NCBI GenBank assembly: GCA_035582835.1
Contig: JAYKAV010002766.1
Span: 2,316,234-2,380,233 of the forward strand
Direction of reading: 5' to 3'
DNA from: Phoebastria nigripes
Taxonomy: Eukaryota; Chordata; Aves; Procellariiformes; Diomedeidae
DNA length: 64,000 nt
Shown here one piece after another: positions 23,601 to 35,300 of this stretch. The stretch's first letter is position 1. Each line of letters begins with the position of its first letter. Under the pieces are notes generated by a model. It was given only the letters and a program-made list of their open reading frames with translations, was not told where the DNA came from and searched no databases. Position numbers and translations under genes: made by a program.

Positions 23601-24792
23601 ATAACCCCTGTCCTGAAACCTTCCTAACTGCCACATCCCAGCTTTTGCCTGGCTCCCGTGCCACAATGCTGACAGAAGATAAAATCTATTGCAAAGAAAT
23701 GCCTGTTTGGCAAAGTTTGCCCTCTCTCTGCCTGTCAGCCAGCTGCCGACACCTCGCTCTTCCCTGGCGAACCAGGGCCAATGTGTTTATTTAAGACCAA
23801 AATCAGCGTCGATCGATCGGGGTCTGTCAGTCACTCTCCCGGAATAAAGCGCTGGGGATGCGGCGGGGTTTGTAGCGCGGGGGACGGTAATGGACACACG
23901 CTCGAATGAGCTCGCAGCCATTTCACTAAATGCCCCGGGGCTGGAATTCTTTTTTTATTGTTATTTAGAAAATAAACATTTTGTTTGTTAAGAAACTGTA
24001 TTTAAGGTGCTGAAATGGAGCTTTCTTTAGCACTGAGGGGCCTTTCCCGTAACCCTCTGCAGCCAGGCAGCTTTGGAGGGGATTTGGAGGGCCCGGCTTG
24101 GTGCTGAGCCCGGCGCGTGGGGCAGCCCCAGCTTGGCCCGCAGCCGTGCCGGGGGACGAGGAGGGAGGAGAGCTACTCCGGCTTTGTGGGGTGCCTGGGC
24201 TGCAGCGAGATGCACAGTCCGACGGCCTCGCAGCGCTGCGTGGGACCTGGCTGTTAATAATGTGCCTGAGAGGTGTGAACGCTGCAGTGCACGGGAGGCT
24301 CCAAATTAGTAACAACACGCCAAGGGAAAACCACCCCGACTGCCCTCAAAATGGAGCTGCCTCCTCCCTGCTCCCCTCCCCTCCTCCTCCCACCTGCCTT
24401 TCATTTTTCCTCATGCATGGAAGGTATTAATTACCCAACTTGCTTTAATGGCTCGCAGGAAGTGCCCTGCAGCAATCCCGGTGCGGAGCGAGCTTTGCCC
24501 GGTGCAGCTCCGTGGCGTGCACGGCCCCTGGGCTGCCAGCCGAGGAAGAGGAGCGCGGCGTGAAGCTGCCGGGGCACGAGGTGTTTCCCGTGGCCCTGTG
24601 GAAGGGACCCCATTTTTCTGAGCCCTCTGAGCAGCTCTCTTTTACCTCTGGTGTCCAGCTAAAGCAGCTCCTGTGCCCTCGGGGTGGCTGCGTGGGGTTT
24701 GTTAACCTCCGGGACGGGCAAACCACGACCTCTCACCTCCCTGTAATAAGCATGGCCGCTCGCTCCCACTCACTAACTTATTATTTGCTGCC
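23601..24792. other. Non-coding stretch, nothing recognised
   Basis: Mixed GC, with an A/T-rich strip at about 23945-24000. No supported gene. Confidence 0.5.
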
Positions 24793-24852
24793 GCTGAGCT
24801 GTGCCTAACCTTGCTGAGCTGTGCCTAACCTTGCTGAGCTGTGCCTAACCTT
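24793..24852. repeat. Perfect tandem repeat, 3 x 20 bases
   Basis: The 20-base unit gctgagctgtgcctaacctt occurs three times without mismatch at 24793, 24813 and 24833. A partial g follows. Confidence 0.95.
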
Positions 24853-26380
24853 GTTAACCCGCCAGGGAGAGCCCGGGGGAGCAGGGCCAGGTAACTCGCC
24901 CCTTGCCGTGGGAGAGCAGAGGGGAGACGCGTCCCGCCTGCATCCCCCGGGAAGGACTCTGTCCTGCAGCTGGATGCAAAGCCAGGATCAGCGAGTGCTG
25001 CCGCAGCGAGGGGGGGCCGGGACTCCCCCTTTCTGCTCCTAGCTCTGTGCTAAGGCTGTCAGAGGAGGAATTTGGGCACCAGGCTTGTTTCTGGTGCAGA
25101 GGACCAGCACCTCTCCTCCTTCGCAGGGTCTCCAGGGCCCTCCTTCCACTGCGCTTGTGCCAGCAATTTTGATAAAGGATTTGGAAAACTAGCAGGTAGA
25201 GCAGCAGGGCACAGGGGATTTTTATCCCCAGTGACGTCTGCCTCAGGNCTGAAAGCTGGGATGCAGCTCCCTGGGGAGCTCCTGAGCTTAAATTCAGGCT
25301 ATCCCCTGCTCCCAGCCACCGCTTTCTTTGCACCAGCCTAAAACCAAAGGCAATGTGCTCATCAGATTGATCTGCAAACAGATCGATATGGGGCAGCTCC
25401 AGCCTCTCTGAGCAATGTGCATGAGGCAGGAGCCAGGTCTGAGCCTCAGCCCTGGGACTCCTAAAACCTGCTGGCCCCCGACAGCACACAGTGCTGATAT
25501 CCTCTGGGAAGGAAGGTGACAAAAAAACCCCTCTCCCAGGAACGGCCGTTAATTCATAGAGCATTTCATGGACATGGACGAGTCCCTGGGTTAGAGCCCT
25601 GGCTCTGCCCTGCCCTTTCCCCGTGCTGCCAGCTCCATCCCTGCTTTTGGCACCAGGAAAACTGAGCGCCATCCCCTGCAAAGCCAATTGCCTGGTGCCC
25701 ACCGGTGCGGGACCTGCCAAGGCAGCAGGGCTGAGTGTGGGGAGCACGGGAACAGAGCAGCGATGCACGGGAGCAGAAGGGCATTAATCACCTCACCGTG
25801 ATTAGGGGCTCACTGAGCACAAGCTGCCTCAGGGCCTTTCTGCTCCCGTACCTCCGAGTGCCCCAGTTTGCCGTGCTCTCAGGCAGACGCAGTCCGGGCG
25901 CGCGCACAAGCCCTCGGTCCCGGGAGCACTGGCTGGTTTGCATTCCCCCCGTTGGCTCCAGCTCCTTCCCACCCCCTGCCAACTGCTACGGGATGATGCG
26001 TCGCCACGGTGGAAATGGCCGTTTCTTAATTGCTTTTAGTGCTTTGCTGCACGGGAGACCAGTAAAAGCAGCGTCTGCCTCCCACGTCGCTCCAGCTCCC
26101 GGCTGTAAGTCACCTTTCTGGGGCTGAAACTTTAGCCCAGTCCTGGGGACTGGAGCCTTCGGTCCGTTCCTCGTGGAGGATCGAGGCGGTGGCAAGGGCA
26201 GGGCGGTCGGGGGCTGCCCGGAGGCTGGACCCCCAGGAAGGGTCATCAGAGGACGGGCCAGGGAAGCAGAGCTGCTGGAAGAGACGGCAGAAAGCGGGGA
26301 CGAGGGGGCACGATGCACTGCCAAGGGAGAGGGCGGCCCGGGCCACGTTGTCCTGGGGAAGAGCACCTACCTCAGAAAGT
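24853..26380. other. GC-rich non-coding stretch
   Basis: High GC with overlapping open frames on both strands (longest about 300 codons, minus). No family-like sequence, and a single N near 25248 interrupts it. Treated as non-coding. Confidence 0.5.
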
Positions 26381-26640
26381 CAAGTGTCAGAGATGCAGAG
26401 ATGCTTTTCTTCCATCTTGAAATACACAAATTTATTCACTTGGAGCCATCCTTTTATTGCATGGAGATGGATGTGTACGCACGCGTTATTTTAACTTCAC
26501 GGCTCTCCCATCTGTACATAAAACAGCCCAGGGAGCCGAAGTTGATTCATCTGTTTGCCACAGAAGATGGATCAGTTAGCAAATTATTTTATTGACCCGC
26601 AGCTCTGCTGAAGGTCATTTGTTTCAGTGGACAAGGCAGC
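26381..26640. other. AT-rich island, candidate conserved non-coding element
   Basis: Contains aaatacacaaatttattcac, cgttattttaacttcacggc and agcaaattattttattgacc between GC-rich flanks. Function is inferred. Confidence 0.35.
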
Positions 26641-28129
26641 ATGCCTGGCATGGCAAACAGGGCTGAGGAGGGAACCTCCATATGTGATAGGCATATCCAA
26701 GCCCCTGGGAAACTGGCCTCGTTGCGAAACCGTCAGCGTCACGCTGGACTCCTCGCAGCCCGGCTGTGCTCGCCGGATAAGCTCAGCATTTGGGCTTTAA
26801 TGCTGCAGCTTTCTCAGCTGTCTGGAGGCTTTTATCCCTGGCTGCTGCTGGGAAAGAAAATCCCTCCTTCTTCACCAAAATATGGTTTGAAATCTTTTTG
26901 CTTTGTTCTGAAAGGACAATGAAAATAATTCCTGATGAGGAAGGGAGAAAATAGAATTACGTAGTTCAATCCTCATCCAAACTTAACCCAGGTCCCTAGC
27001 CCATAGGGGCGAGACCTGCACAGAAAACCACACTGGAGAAAAGCCGGGCCCTTCCCAGTGCTGTTGATCTGCACCTAAAACCAGGCAGGGAGAAAAATGC
27101 GGACTTTCTTATAGCGTGGGGGTGCCTGAGGGGTTTCCCTGCAGGGAGCGGGTTTTGTGAGCATCCCTGCTGCCCCGCATCCTTGTGAGCTCCCACCAAT
27201 GTGTAGAAACCCCCGGCTGCCCTGGCACATCTCCCCCTTGGCTCCCACACTCCGCACATCTACCGGAGCCGTCCACTGCTCTTTGCTCTCTGAGCCTCCC
27301 ATTGAGCCAGGGCCTTGCTAACCTTCATTGACTTCGCCTAAACATTTATTAATTGATCGCTGCAGGGTTTCCACAGGCTTCTGCTTGCGTTCGGGGGAGA
27401 CGAGATGTCCACGGAGTATCCTCGCATGAACTCCCACCGTACCTCCATCCACACGCATTCAGTTCTGCATCTGCTGCTCTTGCTGCTGAAGCAGCTTTTA
27501 ACCAAAGACATATGGGGCCCATTAACACGGTTTTGCTTGTTTGCAGAGCCCGATCTTAGGAAGAACTGGCTGATTTTAGCTCAGCTAAAAATCTCAAGCC
27601 TAGATANAACTGGGTGCAGAAGCAGAGACCGGAGAGCTGGTGCCAGCCCNGCAGCTGGCCATCGGCACACGCGGTCGCATCAAGCTCAGGGCGAATGAGG
27701 ATGACGTTGAATCCANGATGGGCACAGAACAGATTCACTATAGCAAAGCCATTGATGTTTCCTTTTGCCCAACTTAATGCTGAGCCCTTCCTATGGGAGG
27801 TCTCGTCCCACCTGCAGTTGGCTTGGAGGGAGGGGAAGGGAGCTGGGAGGAACGGCCGGGCTGCAGGGACTCGCCACGTCCGCACGGCTGCAAGAAAATG
27901 ATCCTGATCAGAAGTACTTGGGCGGTATCTCTGCCCCTCACCTCTGCTTCAAGAAATGGATCTAAAATAAAAGCTGGGCTTTCTCCATCTGTAGCCCCAC
28001 CCTGGTTTTCACACTTTTTTTCAACTTTATAAATGTGCCAGATTAAAAAAAAAAAAAGGCAGCAGAAAAAACAAAAAGGGAAAGTAGCACATCCCTTTGT
28101 GCAAGGCTTTCTTAAAATCCCTGTTAAGT
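26641..28129. other. Non-coding stretch, nothing recognised
   Basis: Mixed composition with three single Ns near 27607, 27650 and 27717 and a short A run near 28045. No gene supported. Confidence 0.5.
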
Positions 28130-28260
28130 TCCTGTACATGCTGACAGTTTTACAATTTACATGACAGCTGGCTTGCTTGGAGGAGATCTCTGTTAATTAA
28201 AATAACACAAAGGGAAAGAAGCAAAATCGTGTCAGCGGATAATTAATTCGGAGCAGGGCA
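28130..28260. other. AT-rich island with paired TGACAG motifs
   Basis: TGACAG, the core recognised by MEIS/PREP/TGIF TALE homeodomain proteins, occurs at 28142-28147 and 28162-28167. Two TTAATTA-type blocks follow at about 28193 and 28242. A candidate enhancer by motif content only. Confidence 0.35.
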
Positions 28261-31200
28261 CCAGGCTGCGCACCGATCCCGCTAACAAAACTCTGCAGGA
28301 ATTCACAGCTTTACGGGGCCCAGCCCCGCTGAGCCTCCCAGAGCTGTGCTTGCTGCTTGGCCCCCGTCCTCTGCACCGGGCTGCTCCCCTTCCCGGCAGG
28401 ACACGTGTCTGCGTGTCCGCCCTGCCACCCCGCCGTGCCCTAGGTGCAAGGCGCTGCATCCCAGGGAGAGCTGGGATTTGGACACCTGCTTTCCTGAGGT
28501 GTCCAGGTCCGGCCCCAGCCCTCCTGCCCTCCTCCTCGCTGGGGCTCTGCCTCTCCGAAAGGGATGCTTTCTGCTCCTGCCCCTTTGCTCTGAGCCCGCG
28601 GCCATCCCTTGTCCCACATGCAAAGGCCGTGGGAGAGCATCTCATCCCCGCCGCCACCTCCACTGCTCGATGCCAGGGCTTTCCAGGGCTGTGAGCAGCC
28701 GGCAGGGACCCCGGCCCGTGGCCAGCGCAGCCGAGGCCAAATCATTCCTGGCGGCAGCCGGGTGGGTTATCTCTCCGCTCCAGCCCCGCTCAGCCGGGGA
28801 GGCCATCAGAAGCCGATCCAGCAGCAGCCGCAGCCGCGCTGCTGGAGATGAGCTCTGTCCCTCTTGGCCAAGCGGCAAATCTGCGGCGGGCTGAGCCGTT
28901 TCGGTGCCTCCCCGGCAGGATGGAATTTATGCGAGAGGCGACGAGTGGGTGCGCGAGGGGAAGGAGGATGGGCAGAGGGGGCTCCAGCGAGCCCCGGGCG
29001 GATTCAGGGAGCCCAGGGAGGCCAGGGGAGCCGGGACAGAGCTCCTGCAGGGAGTAACAGGATTTAGTGGGACTGAGGGAAGTGGAGCAAGCCAAGCCCT
29101 TGGCTGCCGGCCGCGGCCGCGGGGCGCTGGCTGGGTGCAGGCTGTGCTGTNGCCGCGCTCGGCTCCCCTCCTTGCTGCCCCAGTGCCGCCGGCAGCACCT
29201 CGCGATGCCCCGAAGCTCTCCGTCCCCGGGCAGGGACGGCGGCTGCACCCGGTGCCCTCCACAAAACCGGCCACTCAGCAACTCGCAGTCAAAGTTATGC
29301 TTAGTTAACTATTCTGCGGCTCGCTCTCGCTGCTTTAGTGTGCTGATCAGGCGGGCTTGGAGATGGGGAAAGGGAAAAAAAAACACAGAAAGGAAAGAGA
29401 AAGAGCAGCCCAGGGCTCCAAAGCAGCTGAGGTGTCAAAGACAGAGATTTAATGAATGTGCCTGCGGTTCACCTGAACAGATGAGCACAAGCTAGAAGGA
29501 GAGAAGGAAGAAAATGGAAAAAAGAAAGGATCATTTTTCAGATTGGCAGCTCCCCTCCCAGACATCTTTTAACAAGAGAGGAAAAAAAAAGGCTTTAAAG
29601 GGCCAGCCAGCTGCTTCCCTCCGCCGCAGCGGGGACCCGGGCACCCTGAGACCCATCGCGGGGGTCAGGCTGGATCNATGCTGTGGCTCCCAGACCCCCG
29701 TCCCCCCTTGGGGACCGGCTGCTGCTCGTGCGCTGGAGGACCAGGGTGCTGCAGGGCCNGCGGCAGAGGCAGGGCTGGAGAGGCGACCTGCAGAAACGGC
29801 GGCGAGAGGAGGCAAACCTGTCGGCTCATCCATCACCGTGCGCCAGGCCCTGTTTGAAGGCAAGCAATAAGTGTCTGCCTGCAGAATAAATCTGTGCGCT
29901 GAACATGTTAATAAACAGAGGGGGGTTGCAATAGCCAGCCCAGGTCAGCGGCTCTCTGCGCTGTCCGGAGCTGCCCCGGCACACCGCAGGCACCCGCACG
30001 AGCCTGGGCAGAGCCCCCCTGGGGCNTCCCCGTCCCCCACCACCCCACGCTGGGGCTGGGCTGCCTCTGCTCCGTCACTTGGTCCTGCCTCGGGAAGTTG
30101 CACGGGGGAGCCTGGGAGAGCTTCGGCTCTGGAGTTTCTTTGCAGTTTACCAAAAGAGGGGCTTTTTTCCCCAGCTGCTCTGGGCAGCTCCTTTTCTGTT
30201 CTCCTTTGTAACCATTTCCCATGCATAAACCTCCTAATCAGTGCCATGTCCAAGCAGTTGGCCATGAGTTTTATCCAATGTTTCTTTTTCAAATGTCTAG
30301 AGGGAACTATTTTAATAAAATTAAACGTGCAATGTGTCCCAAGCCAGCAGCTTCCCTCTGCCCGTTCATCCAGCGAGGGAAAAAGAAAAAAACACACACA
30401 AGGATATCCCTTAGAAAGGTCACGGTCAACTGGCACAGGAGGGGGAGCTGGGGACAGTGTGGGTGCTGGCACTGGCACCCGGTGGGAGAGCGGGCAAGGA
30501 CCCACCATCACCCCAGGCAGTGGCCCGGGCAGTGTCCCCCTCCGAGGGCAGAGAAGGAACCGGGGCTCTTCCCAAAGCCTGAGCAAACTCGGGCTGAGCG
30601 GTTCAAAACTGATCAATAAGAAGGTCTTGCCTGTTCTCGACAAGCCTGGCTCCTGAGCGCCCATTAACCATCGCAGAGGAGGGAGCGGGGCTGGCGCGAG
30701 GCAGGAGACAGGCAGTGTTTCGGGTGCTGGAGGCAGGCAGACTCCTGCCCACGCCGCAGCCCCTGCCTGCCTCCGGAGCCATAACCGGCCCCGGCAGAAA
30801 CGCCGTGCCTGCCAGCGGCCGAGCCGGGAATGCTGCCTGGCCCGGGGGCACCGCTGGCGGTCGCAGGGTCGCATCGGCGGAGGCGGCTGAGAGCAGCCTG
30901 GCTCCACGCTGGGCTTGGTGCCGTGGGTCCCTGCCGGGGCTCTTCTACAGGACCTGATAAAATCTGGTTATTCCGTATGCNAGCAAGCAGGGGGCTGGTT
31001 TAACATAGAGAATTCAGCGTGGCCGCACTAAAAACCGCACCACTGGCTCTGATGACTGAGCATCCCACCCCGGCTTGCAAACTAAATGTCAGGAGATTTA
31101 GGGCTTATTTTTCCCTGCATCTCCTGCAGTTGCATGCCCAGGCACTGTCAGAAGACGCTGCTTTAAAGGTGGCCGGCGTGGACCCTGCTCACCCTCGCCC

Positions 31201-32140
31201 ACCCTTTGCACGAGGACCAGCACCGCATTCCTTCTCATTTGCACATCGCTCCCGAGCTCCATGGGCCTGTGGGAATGGCGGCAGGAGTACTCCAAAATAA
31301 AAAAAAGCAAACCCAGCATCGCCCTGGTGTTCCTGTCCCTCCTGGGACCGCGGGGTCCCCCCAAGCTCGCCCTCCACTGCATGGCTGGTGCTTGCTCCCG
31401 TGCTGCGCCGTGCGCTGTGCGCGGCTGCCACAATTAGGGCTATCTGGGTTTCTCCGTAGCTGCAGGACAACATTTTTGAAGGCAGGACTTTGATCTTATT
31501 TCCTAAGAGTTTCTCTTTCCCTTCCTTTTCATGTGTGTTTTCCCTGTTTTTTGTCTCATTACTCAGGTGAAGGCTGATGTTCCCCAGGGCGGCCGTGCCG
31601 GAGCCGCGGTCCCCGTCTCGCCGCCCACCGCAGCCACAGCCTCGTCCGCCGCGACCCAGAGGCACGGGGACGGAGCGTCATTTCGTCTTGGAGTAAGTTT
31701 GTCCGTGGGCCTCTCCTGGGCAGAGGCTGCCAATTACGCTCGATACACCGAGCTCTGTCAGATCGGGTTCTTGTCAGGGAAAACACTGTGCTGGGGTCCT
31801 TCTTCCCCCTTTTTTTTGTCTGTGGTTGCTTGATGTTTTTAATGATTTTGCAAAGGAGCCCTAACGATGGAGATGAGGGCACTGCTCGCAGGTCCTCACG
31901 TGCTGCTCTGGCTCCCGGCGGCAGCGCTGCCCCCGGGGACCGTCACCCCCCGAGCGCCGGTCATCCCCCCGGGCAGGCAATGGGGANGGGGACGGGGACA
32001 GCCCTGCAGCCGGGGGATGCACCACCAAAGACCGGGCAGCCAGGGAGGCTGCCGCCCTCTCGGGATGTGCTGTCGGCTCAGCCCAGAGTATCAAAGTCAG
32101 CCCGGAAAAATAAGCAAATCTCGTCCCCTGAACGTTAGCA
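28261..32140. other. GC-rich non-coding stretch
   Basis: Several high-GC patches with CpG (for example 28.3-29.3 and 30.6-30.95 kb), many overlapping frames and multiple single Ns. A small AT-rich block at 30215-30345 looks CNE-like. No supported exon. Confidence 0.5.
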
Positions 32141-32560
32141 TTTCTTCTTAAAACAGGCCCAGCCTTCTCATAGCCGTAATCCTCCCCAACACCAATCTCC
32201 GATTAAAACTCCAGTGTTGAGTGAGTCGTAATCCTTGCCACCTCAGGGCCATTTTATTATTATTATTATTTTTTTATCCATTAAAACCTGTTTTCTCTAA
32301 ATGAAATAAAATAGGGGCAGAGATAACAAAACTCATTGCTTTTTCATATATATATATATAAAAGAAAGAAACATTTTGCATTNAAAAAAAAAGTTAATAA
32401 ATGGCCAAGCCCCAACAGATGGGGGTGTGTGCGGAATTTGCATTTTTCAGATTAACATGCACGAGCGAAGATAGAAAACGCACTTGCCCCGGGGAAATAA
32501 TTTGAGAAATCTTTGCATATTTTATTTAAAAGCATGCCGCGTTAGGCAGGGTAATAATGC
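32141..32560. other. AT-rich island with simple repeats
   Basis: Contains a TTA-type run near 32256-32272 and an AT dinucleotide run near 32346-32361. Non-repetitive AT-rich sequence follows at 32400-32560. Confidence 0.4.
32346..32361. repeat. AT dinucleotide microsatellite
   Basis: Run of alternating A and T, about eight units. Confidence 0.85.
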
Positions 32561-34740
32561 AGAGCGATGGTGATTAGGTTAGGCCTGGAGGGATCGCAGC
32601 CTGGGACCCTCCCTCCTCTCTCGCTCTGTCTCATCCTCCCTCCGAGCCCCCCTCAAACCCTTGGTGTTACACCCCAAACACCCAGCCTGAAAGCCAGCCC
32701 CGTTGGGGTTAGCGCATCGGCGGGAGCCATGCCGGGCAGCTCTTCCCACCCTATGGGGGATTTAGCCCCTCGGATTTGGGGCAGCTCCCGCCGCGTGGTC
32801 CGTGCAGCTCCGAGCGCCGGCGGCGAGGCACGGGATGCTCCAGCCCCACGCGTGTCAGTAACTCGAGGAGATCCTCCCTCTGCGTTCAGCCATCTCGCAG
32901 GTGCCTCCTCGGTCTCTGCAAATCCCCCAGGATTTACAGCATTCTGCAGGGGTGGTCAGGGGTCCCAGCACCCCGATCCCACAGGCTGCTTGGGAAATCC
33001 GGCCACAGAATTTGGGTCTGGCAGCACCAAGGTCCTGCTTCTGCAAAAGCAGGCTCAGCTGGCGCGAAAGCATTTGCACCGTTGTCTCCTGTTTGAAGTC
33101 AGGTAGTAAATCAAGGCTCATCCCTTAAAGTGCATCTCAGTCTGGGAACACTGTATGTGGAATATGCTTTAAAAATGCATGGCCTTTGTTGTGGGGATTC
33201 AGGCAGCTTAAAAGAAATTGGGTGATCTCTCATAAACTGCTTCCGCTGGAGCGCTAACAGCCTGCTCATCACTTTTACAGATCTTCAAACCTCTGGATCT
33301 GAAAGCACTTGACAAAGGTGTTTTGTCTCCCATCCCACGGCAAGGGAAGGGGAAGGTGAAGCAAGCTGCACGTCGCAAGCCTGGAGCCGGGTGCCAGCGG
33401 CCCCTCGAAGCCCCCAGGAGCCGTTGCCCCCTCGGGCTGCGGCGATGGGCAGCCTTTGCCCCGCTCCAGGGTTTCAGCCCCCGCAGAGCCCTGCGGGGTG
33501 GCACGGCATCGGCTGGCAGGGACTGCGCTGCTCCGGTCCTTGGGGTTTCAGACCATCCTTTAGGTTCCTCCCCGCTAATTAATACCTCACTCTGGCAAAA
33601 GCCCAGGCAGATGGAGGTGCCCCTCCAGGAGCCCACCCCTCCGCAGAGCTGGAGCTGAGCCTCCGGAGGGTGACTGATCCTACAGCTCCCATTAACACCA
33701 GTGGTGTGAGGTTGGGTTAAAACCTGCAGTGCAGAAGTCTGAAGATGAAAGTCCCCGCAGCTGTGCAGTTTAACAGGGTGATAATTGGGCAGCGGGAGGG
33801 GAAGGAGCATAAATAGGAGGCACAGCGCAGGCAGGAGCTTTTGCACTGAGCTGGAGGCTTCTTCCTTGGGGGGGTGACTTGGCAGCTGCCCCTGCAGGCC
33901 AGGGGTGTCTGCAAGGCNGGCTGCTCCTCTGTGCTCTGCTCTTGCTGGGTGGGGAGTGGGTTAATGGTGCAGGTTCGATAGGGCATCTTTTACCAGGGGG
34001 CTCGTCCCATTCCTGCTGATGGCAAGGTAAATGGAGGGAGAAGCCCGGAGGTCTGTCCTGCTCAGAGATGAGCAAAGCTTTGCTTTCCTGTCCAGCTGAT
34101 GCATGCCAAGCCTGCAGCCTCCTCTCGGGTCAGGGAGGCTGGGCTGGGGGCTGCGCGCTGCCGGCCTTGCTGGTGGATGCAGCCAGAAGCTGAGCAGACC
34201 CTAGCGGCAAAGGTAGCAGCGGGAGGAGCTCTGCAGTCCTACCTAAAAGGGATAAAAGCACCAAAACCAGGGCCATGATGCTGCTTTAGCCTTGAAAACC
34301 TTAATCTCTTCTTTAACATAGGCCTCTTCATTCTGGCATTTAAAGCTTAAGGTCTCATTTGTCAGTTTTTTCCAGGTGATGAGATCTTGCAGTCATTTAA
34401 GAAATTCTTCAGCTGGGGGCTGCAAGGAAGACAGCCACGTGCAATGCAAGAACATAGCTTGGAGCAGCCCTGGAGCAGCCAAACCAGCCCAGCAGAGAGC
34501 TGGAGCGCTGCCCTTCCCTGCTCGGCCCCATCTGGGGGGTTCCCAGGTGCTCGGCAAGCCTCGGTGCTCCTGCAGCCATCCCCGTCCCCTCGCTGCCCAC
34601 CGGCAGCTTCTGCAGCCCACAGACCCGCTTGAAACATGGCAAAAAACCTCTTCCCTGGCAAACCCGGGCCCTTGGAAAGCTCCTGCCACTTCCCCGGCTT
34701 TGAAATCTGACCCAGAGCCTGGCTCTCTCCTTGTCTGCTC
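32561..34740. other. Non-coding stretch, nothing recognised
   Basis: GC-rich with a single N near 33918. No exon supported on either strand. Confidence 0.5.
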
Positions 34741-35300
34741 CCATTATTAATAAACTTTGAAGGGCTCCCTTCTGTCCTTAATGAGATTAGTGTTATTTTC
34801 ATGCATTGCTGCAGGGCAAAGGACTGAAAAAGTGGCTGATCTGTAAACTAAAGGGTGCTAATCTATAGAGGGTGGGTCCCCCATTCTCATGGCCTCGGGG
34901 GCTGGGTGAGAGTAATCAATTAAAAGAGGGGATTAGAGGTGCCGTGGTCACCTACTTTATTGAGGTCACCCTGACACCCTCCCGAAAGCAGGGGGCTGTG
35001 GGCACGCTGNGCCGGGTCCAGCCCGGTCATTGAGGCTCTTCGAAGAAAAAAAAGCCTTAATCACCAGCCCCTGTTTACACTCTGGACCCAAAGGAGCAGT
35101 AGGGGAAAATCTGTTGTTAATATATTAATGGGCACAATTTGCTTAGCGGGTCTGTCTGGGCTTTGTAAATGAATGCTAATTTAAAGCACAACCTCACTGT
35201 CTTTTTTTTTCCAGCTTTATTTAAGCGCTTTCATTTTGCCATGAACTTGGGAAGGAAAAAATACATGACTTGGCCAAATACGGTATTGCTTTTGCTTTGG
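34741..35300. other. AT-leaning island, candidate conserved non-coding element
   Basis: Includes taatcaattaaaagagggga, gttaatatattaatgggcac and tgaatgctaatttaaagcac. Enhancer-like texture only. Confidence 0.3.

Noticed and set aside
24854..25768. 304-codon minus-strand frame
   Set aside because: Low-complexity composition, interrupted by an N, no recognisable domain and no splice or poly(A) context.
31867..32151. Plus-strand frame starting with a signal-peptide-like stretch (MRALLAGPHVLLWLPAAALP)
   Set aside because: The rest is GC-driven, low complexity and interrupted by an N. No promoter or homologue recognised. The hydrophobic start is probably chance.
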